The notes beneath the pieces were generated by a model that saw only the letters and a program-made list of their open reading frames with translations, was not told where the DNA came from and searched no databases. From Desulfobacteraceae bacterium (GTDB lineage Bacteria; Desulfobacterota; Desulfobacteria; Desulfobacterales; UBA11574), in NCBI GenBank assembly GCA_030671225.1, contig DAOVAE010000031.1:1-9161 (forward strand): a stretch of 9,161 nucleotides of DNA, given 5' to 3'. Both the position numbers and the translations under genes were made by a program. This document shows, one piece after another, positions 7,393 through 9,161 of this stretch; position 1 is the first letter of the stretch, and each line of letters begins with the position of its first letter.

Positions 7393-7494
7393 TCAAACTT
7401 CAGTCACTTCTGGGGTCATCCACTCCAAGAGATCCGGGGTCAATATCTTAACATAAAATATGTTATCGAATTTACTAAGTAAAAACTTAGGCAT
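7393..7494 (-). CDS. Possible 33-codon small ORF before hdrC (doubtful)
   Basis: An ATG at 7494 opens a frame beginning MPKFLLSKFDNIFYVK and ending in PEVTEV before TGA, 35 bases ahead of hdrC. There is no good Shine-Dalgarno; the region before the ATG reads TACTTTGACG. The frame runs through both palindromes and both GGGGTCA repeats, which suggests a chance frame over regulatory or repeat DNA. An upstream-ORF role for hdrC cannot be excluded. I do not recognise the peptide. Confidence 0.15.
   Translation of the reverse strand: MPKFLLSKFDNIFYVKILTPDLLEWMTPEVTEV
7412..7442. repeat. Two direct GGGGTCA repeats 24 bases apart
   Basis: GGGGTCA occurs at 7412-7418 and 7436-7442, preceded by TCT and TCC respectively, with CATCCACTCCAAGAGATC-like sequence between. 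Such short GGGGTCA units resemble the extragenic repeats found near RAYT-type transposase genes, but no transposase is in the window. Low confidence. Confidence 0.25.
7449..7490 (-). promoter_or_regulatory. Twin palindromes overlapping a candidate hdrC promoter
   Basis: Two perfect inverted repeats lie 9 bases apart. TAACATA-AAA-TATGTTA spans 7449-7465, and CTAAGT-AAAA-ACTTAG spans 7475-7490. On the minus strand a -35-like TTTACT (7483-7478) and a -10-like TATTTT (7460-7455), each 4 of 6 to consensus, are exactly 17 bases apart and fall inside the two palindromes. Transcription would begin near 7448, about 90 bases before hdrC. A regulator binding these sites would cover the promoter. The promoter call is weak; the palindromes are plain to see. 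Confidence 0.4.
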
Positions 7495-7536
7495 CGTCAA
7501 AGTATCTTTTCAATAGTCCGTGTAATTTCCCCTCGC

Positions 7537-7556
7537 GTCCGTCTCAAGTACGGGAC
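7537..7556. repeat. GC-rich hairpin-forming patch, repeat-like
   Basis: GTCCGT (7537-7542) and ACGGGAC (7550-7556) pair with one bulged G around a 7-base loop. They sit inside a GC-rich stretch of about 45 bases in an otherwise AT-rich gap. The composition suggests an extragenic repeat unit or a remnant of inserted DNA. Only one copy is visible in the window. Confidence 0.3.
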
Positions 7557-7611
7557 AGGCTCTTGCTCGCTCCAACAGGAAGGATGGCATTAACAATAAG
7601 GAAGCATTAAT

Positions 7612-7641
7612 AAAACCTATCTTCCCCTTGAAAGAGGAAAG
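7612..7641 (-). terminator. Candidate intrinsic terminator after the XRE gene
   Basis: On the minus strand CTTTCCT (7641-7635) pairs with GGGGAAG (7627-7621) in a 7-bp stem with two G-T wobbles and a 7-base loop. After five bases a short T-run (TTTT, 7615-7612) follows. It lies 24 bases past the stop of the XRE gene. The stem is reasonable but the T-run is short and offset, so termination may be partial. Confidence 0.35.
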
Positions 7642-7664
7642 TCTGGGTGGAAGAAAACCACAAC

Positions 7665-8051
7665 TTATTTAGGATTTGCTAAAAGAGGAGCCAAAACCTC
7701 ACAAGAACTGCATAACTTCATCTTTTCTTTCCAGCTTTTATAAACAGTGCCGTCACAAATTGTACCGTTAATAAACCAGCAAAGCTTTCCGGCGCGAAAC
7801 TCCCAGGCCGGACATTCTTTTTTCTTCTCGGGAGGACATTTTTTTATTACCCAGCACGACTTGCTTACTTTGGGGTGCCCTCTCATCTTAGAAGTAAGAA
7901 AAAACATCTGCCGCTCAATATGAACGGGTATGGAGCGCCATCCCTGCTCATAGCTGTGAATAGCCTTAATAGATACTCCAAGCAGCTGGGCCATCTGTTT
8001 CTGCGTCTTGTTCAGCCTTTTGCGAAAACGTGAAAACTCTTTACTGTCCAT
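7665..8051 (-). CDS. XRE-type helix-turn-helix protein with C-terminal 'two-CW' cysteine-rich domain, 128 aa
   Basis: This is a probable DNA-binding sensor. Residues about 5-50 form an XRE/Cro-type helix-turn-helix (KRLNKTQKQMAQLLGVSIKA, then IHSYEQGWRSIP). The rest is a compact Cys-rich domain with SCW at 65-67, KCP (C72), ECPA (C80), LCW at 90-92, GTICDG (C99) and LCSSC (C114, C117). The two CW dipeptides, the GTxCxG and the closing CxxC match what I know as a two-CW domain, common in Desulfobacterota and of unknown biochemical role. Seven cysteines suggest metal or Fe-S binding, or thiol redox sensing; this is inference. The ATG at 8051 has a near-perfect AGGAGG Shine-Dalgarno. It is co-oriented with and immediately upstream of the hdrCBA operon, so it is the best candidate regulator of that operon or of itself. 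Its target is not shown by the sequence. Confidence 0.85.
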   Translation of the reverse strand: MDSKEFSRFRKRLNKTQKQMAQLLGVSIKAIHSYEQGWRSIPVHIERQMFFLTSKMRGHPKVSKSCWVIKKCPPEKKKECPAWEFRAGKLCWFINGTICDGTVYKSWKEKMKLCSSCEVLAPLLANPK

Positions 8052-8101
8052 GGATTCCTCCTAATTATTTTCGTTAAACCGGCTCATTAAATTTGTCGAC
8101 A

Positions 8102-8131
8102 TGTATGGCACAAAGTGGCATATGATGTCAA
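8102..8131 (-). promoter_or_regulatory. Candidate proximal promoter with operator-like palindrome for the XRE gene
   Basis: A consensus -35 TTGACA lies at 8131-8126 on the minus strand. The best -10 after 18 bases is a poor CATACA (8107-8102). Most of the spacer is a near-palindrome, TGGCAC-AAA-GTGGCA (8106-8120), with one mismatched pair. A start here would give a leader of about 45 bases. The weak -10 leaves this uncertain. Confidence 0.3.
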
Positions 8132-8205
8132 TAAGATATTTGTAACATTTTAGTGGATTTGGATGAATTTTCATAACAGGTCTATAAATGAGATATAAAT
8201 TTATT

Positions 8206-8230
8206 AAAAAATCCGATCTTTTTTGGCCGG
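8206..8230 (-). terminator. Weak candidate terminator after the HATPase/STAS-like gene
   Basis: On the minus strand CCGG (8230-8227) can pair with TCGG (8216-8213) around a 10-base A-rich loop, followed by A and six T (8211-8206). The stem is only 4 bp with one wobble. If the upstream promoter at 8248-8276 is real, this would act inside the leader of the XRE gene as a partial stop. Confidence 0.22.
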
Positions 8231-8247
8231 TGTGTAAAAAGTTTGCC

Positions 8248-8276
8248 CTGATATTGCAAAAGCATGCTTTCGTCAA
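8248..8276 (-). promoter_or_regulatory. Candidate distal promoter for the XRE gene with palindromic operator in the spacer
   Basis: On the minus strand TTGACG (8276-8271, 5 of 6) and TATCAG (8253-8248, 4 of 6) are exactly 17 bases apart. The spacer begins with a perfect 12-bp palindrome, AAAGCATGCTTT (8259-8270), right next to the -35. That is a classic position for a repressor site, and the adjacent XRE protein is a natural candidate for binding it (inference). The leader would be about 190 bases. Confidence 0.42.
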
Positions 8277-8312
8277 CCTATTGTCAACCTTTATTTAACT
8301 TTATTGTCAACC
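8271..8312 (-). repeat. Three GGTTGAC direct repeats in near-helical phase
   Basis: On the minus strand GGTTGAC occurs three times, as plus-strand GTCAACC with start points 8271, 8282 and 8305 when one preceding base is included. Spacings are 11 and 23 bases, close to one and two helical turns. The first copy supplies the candidate -35 and the third lies in the last codons of the upstream gene. It may be an activator or regulator array, or chance. Confidence 0.3.
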
Positions 8313-9161
8313 ACATGATCAATAACCGGTTTTAGAGAAGGATTTAGATTTTCGATTTTTATAACTTTACCCGGATGTGCGTTTTTAAAAATACGAAATA
8401 TTTCGTCGGCAAATCCTTGCCCAATAGATTTAACCCCTTTAAAATCAAGAATGATTTCTTTGAATTTATCGAGTCCATAGAGCAACCTTTTTGCCTCGGA
8501 CCGCGAAATATAATCTTGGTGGTGAAGCTTCACCAGAACCTTTGTTCGCTCAAATCTGTAGTCAAATTCTTCCGGGGCGAATTGAGAAAAAATTTTATCG
8601 AGTCTTCTCTTTGAGCGTTTACTAATGCTAAAAGATACTTCAGTCCCTCTAATAAATTTCATTTCTTCGACGAAAACATCTTTTTTCCGATTATCAAAAC
8701 AAAGTTTAATTCTATGAGATCTAAAAAAAATAACATCAGCCGCTTTTGATGTGAAAAATATTCCTTCCCCAGTATGCTTTTCCTCCATGGTGGTTGTTTT
8801 TCCTTTCAGCAACTCTCCAATAGCGGCATTTTCATCATCCAGATTTAATTTTGAAAAGATTGAATAAAAGAGTCCTATCCCAAAGTCCCTGATGCAAAAA
8901 TGAATCCTATATGGATCAAGAACCCACTCAATGGTGCATTTTTCAGATTCGGAATGATCTATTGCATTGTTTAACATCTCCGTAAATGCATAATTGACGA
9001 TTTTCAAAGCATTCCCACTGAGTTTATATCTTAGATTGAGAAGCGGCGCTAATTCATGATATACTTTATCTTCCTCAATAACTGATAACACATACGTTTT
9101 TTCAATACGTTTTTTTAATCGGATTTTTCTTTTGGCTGAGGGAATTCTATAGACCGCTCCT
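8291..9161 (-). CDS. HATPase-STAS-like (DUF4325-type) fusion regulator with a probable N-terminal winged helix; 5' end outside window
   Basis: At least 289 codons are open to the window edge. A GTG at 9091 could start a 266-residue protein, but the frame stays open upstream and reads GAVYRIPSAKRK, like the tail of a winged helix-turn-helix, so the true start is probably outside. Numbering from that GTG, an anti-sigma-type HATPase has the N-box EMLNNAIDHS (38-47), RDFGIG (68-73) with Asp69, and the lid HTGEGIF (106-112). Residues about 190-255 form a STAS-like domain of the DUF4325 type: SRSEAKRLL, then ILDFKGVKSIGQGFADEIF. The site aligned with the phosphorylated Ser of RsbV appears to be Gln225 or a neighbour, so classic phospho-switching is doubtful. 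The likely role is a one-piece transcriptional or partner-switch regulator; target unknown. It ends 239 bases before the XRE gene. Confidence 0.82.
   Translation of the reverse strand, partial: GAVYRIPSAKRKIRLKKRIEKTYVLSVIEEDKVYHELAPLLNLRYKLSGNALKIVNYAFTEMLNNAIDHSESEKCTIEWVLDPYRIHFCIRDFGIGLFYSIFSKLNLDDENAAIGELLKGKTTTMEEKHTGEGIFFTSKAADVIFFRSHRIKLCFDNRKKDVFVEEMKFIRGTEVSFSISKRSKRRLDKIFSQFAPEEFDYRFERTKVLVKLHHQDYISRSEAKRLLYGLDKFKEIILDFKGVKSIGQGFADEIFRIFKNAHPGKVIKIENLNPSLKPVIDHVVDNKVK

Larger units (their letters stand above)
7358..7664. other. 307-base intergenic region upstream of hdrC
   Basis: This gap holds a candidate terminator for the upstream XRE gene (7612-7641), a GC-rich hairpin-forming patch (about 7530-7576), two adjacent palindromes (7449-7490), a possible 33-codon frame (7393-7494) and two GGGGTCA repeats (7412-7418 and 7436-7442). 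The GC-rich patch differs from the AT-rich surroundings. I see no convincing protein gene or stable RNA gene here. Confidence 0.6.

Noticed and set aside
7139..7456. 105-codon plus-strand frame
   Set aside because: Most of it is antisense to hdrC, and it runs on through the intergenic palindromes. No ribosome site or family motif was seen.
8106..8120. TGGCAC near a second GGCA, resembling a sigma-54 (-24/-12) promoter
   Set aside because: The downstream GC is one base too close and TTGCA is absent. On the strand where it reads this way there is no gene to drive.
8061..8276. 71-codon minus-strand frame between the HATPase/STAS-like gene and the XRE gene
   Set aside because: It needs a TTG start, has no Shine-Dalgarno, resembles no family I know, and covers the region that holds the candidate promoters, palindromes and terminator.

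Overview
The window reads as chromosomal DNA from an anaerobic bacterium, most likely a Desulfobacterota (sulfate-reducing or syntrophic 'deltaproteobacterial') lineage. This is inferred from three things: a heterodisulfide-reductase-like HdrC-HdrB-HdrA set with a very long, internally duplicated HdrA; a Cys-rich 'two-CW' type domain that I associate with that group; and a HATPase/STAS-like fusion regulator. Base composition is moderate to AT-rich. Every protein gene I can support lies on the minus strand, so transcription runs from high to low coordinates. I see no rRNA, tRNA, CRISPR array or intact mobile element.

In the direction of transcription: (1) 9161-8291 is a regulator entering from the window edge, with the tail of a probable winged-helix domain, a HATPase domain and a STAS-like domain. 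(2) 8051-7665 is a small XRE-type DNA-binding protein with a seven-cysteine C-terminal domain. (3) 7664-7358 is a 307-base gap with a possible terminator, two adjacent palindromes and a GC-rich repeat-like patch. (4) 7357-797 is a probable operon of hdrC, hdrB, hdrA, cysteine synthase and a FabK-like flavoprotein; gaps are -1, 5, 29 and 72 bases. (5) 796-487 is an AT-rich leader with two stem-loops. (6) 486-31 is a stand-alone cyclic-nucleotide-binding-domain protein.

The core of the window is the Hdr operon. HdrC should wire electrons to HdrB, which keeps both CCG cluster motifs, while HdrA would be the flavin/Fe-S hub. HdrA is unusual: it joins a first FAD module with an inserted ferredoxin to a canonical HdrA N-terminal domain, a second FAD module and a C-terminal ferredoxin. 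No hydrogenase, formate dehydrogenase, MvhD, Flox or Etf gene lies in the window, so the electron donor is unknown. The coupling to cysteine synthase and a FabK-like enzyme suggests, by inference only, a link with thiol/sulfur or lipid redox metabolism. The Cys-rich XRE protein just upstream is the obvious candidate regulator, perhaps sensing redox state or a metal.

Promoters, operators and terminators are read by eye and carry low to moderate confidence. Protein family calls rest on motifs recognised from the translated sequence, not on database searches.
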